Assembly (NCBI GenBank): GCA_049792875.1
Contig: JBARBI010000016.1
Location: forward strand, 1-43,060
Source: Sulfotelmatobacter sp049792875
GTDB taxonomy: Bacteria > Acidobacteriota > Terriglobia > Terriglobales > Acidobacteriaceae
Direction of reading: 5' to 3'
Length of the DNA stretch: 43,060 nucleotides
The position numbers and the translations under genes are program-made. Below are positions 42,017 to 43,060 of the stretch, piece after piece. The notes below the pieces were generated by a model that saw only the letters and a list, made by a program, of their open reading frames with translations, searched no databases and had not been told where the DNA came from. Every line of letters begins with the position of its first letter. Positions within the stretch are counted from its first letter, which is position 1.

Positions 42017-43060
42017 TCAGTTGTTTTCGTTGCTGGCGCGCTTCCAGGAGATCAGCTCACCGATGGTCGAACTGGTGCTGGAAACGGGCTGTTTGTAGGC
42101 TTCCACTTCCGAGCGCGAGGCTTCTTCGCCCACGGCGCGGATGCTGAGTCCGACCTTCTTTTCTTCCGGATTCATCTTGATGATCTTGAAGTCGTGCTCA
42201 AGACCCGGCTCCAGATGCAGAGGCTGGCCGTTTTCATCAGTTGCTTCAGATTTATGGCACAAGCCTTCCACGCCCTCGGCGATTTCGACGAACGCGCCGA
42301 ACGCGGCTACGCGTAGCACCTTGCCATGAACCACGTCGCCGACGTGATGCGTCTGGAAGAACGACTCCCAAACATCGGGCTGAAGCTGTTTCACGCCCAG
42401 CGATAAGCGCCGCTTGTCGGGTTCGATCGCGAGAACCACCGCCTTCACGCGGTCGCCCTTCTTCAACACTTCCGAAGGATGCTTCACGCGCTTGGTCCAG
42501 CTCAGGTTGCTGACGTGGACCAGTCCATCAATGCCGTCTTCAATTTCTATGAAGGCGCCGAAGTCGGTCAGGTTGCGTACGCGTCCCTCCACGGTCATGC
42601 CGACGGGGAATTTCTCGTGCAATGAATCCCAGGGATTGGCTGCCAGTTGCCGCATTCCGAGCGAGATGCGGCGCTCAGTGGGATTTACGTTCAGAACTAC
42701 GCACTCCACGTGATCGCCGACGTTTACGAGCTTCGACGGGTGTTTCATGCGCTTCGACCAGGTCATCTCGCTGACGTGAACCAGGCCTTCGATGCCCTGC
42801 TCCAGTTCGACGAACGCGCCGTAGTCGGTGACGCTGATCACGCGGCCCCCGACGTGTGCGCCCTCAGGATAGCGATGCTCGGCGTCGAGCCAGGGATCGG
42901 GCGTAAGTTGCTTGAAGCCCAGCGAAACGCGCTGCTTGTCTTTGTCGTACTTCAGGACCTTTACCTGAATCTGATCGCCGACGTTGACGAGATCTTTGGG
43001 GTGAGTGAGGCGTCCCCAGGACATATCGGTGATGTGCAGCAGGCCATCGAGCCCGCCGAG
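42017..43060 (-). CDS. rpsA: 30S ribosomal protein S1 (5' end outside window)
   Basis: C-terminal ~347 residues; the frame is open to the right edge and reads GLDGLLHITDMSWGRLTHP there. It contains part of one S1 repeat and three more: GGRVISVTDYGAFVELEQG, EGRVRNLTDFGAFIEIEDG and HGKVLRVAAFGAFVEIAEG. These are the last repeats of the usual six. Each has the OB-fold pattern with GLVHVS and the SLGxxQL end; the final one is more divergent (GLCHKSEATDENG). S1 binds mRNA on the ribosome and helps initiation. The tail ends in a Ser-rich stretch and SWKRASNENN. No terminator is clear after the stop. Confidence 0.93.
   Translation of the reverse strand, partial: LGGLDGLLHITDMSWGRLTHPKDLVNVGDQIQVKVLKYDKDKQRVSLGFKQLTPDPWLDAEHRYPEGAHVGGRVISVTDYGAFVELEQGIEGLVHVSEMTWSKRMKHPSKLVNVGDHVECVVLNVNPTERRISLGMRQLAANPWDSLHEKFPVGMTVEGRVRNLTDFGAFIEIEDGIDGLVHVSNLSWTKRVKHPSEVLKKGDRVKAVVLAIEPDKRRLSLGVKQLQPDVWESFFQTHHVGDVVHGKVLRVAAFGAFVEIAEGVEGLCHKSEATDENGQPLHLEPGLEHDFKIIKMNPEEKKVGLSIRAVGEEASRSEVEAYKQPVSSTSSTIGELISWKRASNENN

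Noticed and set aside
40378..42147. 589-codon open frame on the plus strand
   Set aside because: Antisense to lpdA and the rpsA end; no recognisable domain.

Overview
The window is GC-rich bacterial chromosome and very probably comes from an Acidobacteriota genome of the Koribacter/Terriglobia type. The basis is gene content: two long Oar-like TonB-dependent receptors, a DUF6526-type protein, a stand-alone OmpR-type winged-helix regulator, a sigma-factor-like remnant ending in a CQEG-type tail, and many short palindromic repeats between genes. No rRNA, tRNA or CRISPR array was seen. Both ends cut genes: a TonB-dependent receptor at the left and ribosomal protein S1 at the right.

Layout. 1-5.8 kb: end of a TonB-dependent receptor, a flavin-binding PPOX-fold protein, and two tandem paralogous quinone oxidoreductases. 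5.9-10.7 kb: MFS transporter, SAM methyltransferase, a lone winged-helix regulator divergent from a small exported protein, a two-helix membrane protein and a second PPOX-fold protein. 10.8-15.8 kb: an MltD-like lipoprotein transglycosylase with three LysM repeats, an exported phosphodiesterase, and a small histone-H1-like acidic/basic protein. 15.9-23.5 kb: a full-length TonB-dependent receptor, a prolyl oligopeptidase, a small acidic protein, and a divergent VOC/MarR pair sharing a clear palindromic operator. 23.6-27.3 kb: a membrane diguanylate cyclase and a seven-heme cytochrome c with a TPR tail.

27.5-30.8 kb holds a compact three-gene unit: a papain-like fold protein, a calcineurin-like phosphoesterase and a six-helix membrane protein. 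I do not recognise this as a named system, and it is the best candidate for something undescribed. 30.8-34.2 kb is an accessory patch: a LexA/S24-like regulator whose catalytic Lys is replaced by Arg, a small DUF2292-like gene with a good promoter, a frameshifted sigma-like remnant, a Lys-rich hypothetical protein, a small tyrosine phosphatase, and an IS110 transposase fragment.

34.2-41.7 kb, all on the minus strand, encodes a 2-oxoacid dehydrogenase complex: lpdA (E3), lipB, E1 alpha, E1 beta, a membrane-anchored monoheme cytochrome c, and E2. LipB would supply the octanoyl group for E2 lipoylation, E1/E2/E3 would carry out oxidative decarboxylation, and the cytochrome is an unexpected member. 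rpsA follows at the right edge.

Repeats are a major theme. One palindrome family lies between genes and also inside the reading frames of lipB, E1 alpha and E2, where it encodes linker or surface segments. A 177-bp element at 35696-35872 has 25-bp imperfect terminal inverted repeats and looks like a miniature mobile element. Paired hairpins at 32950 and 33147 keep pairing while changing sequence.
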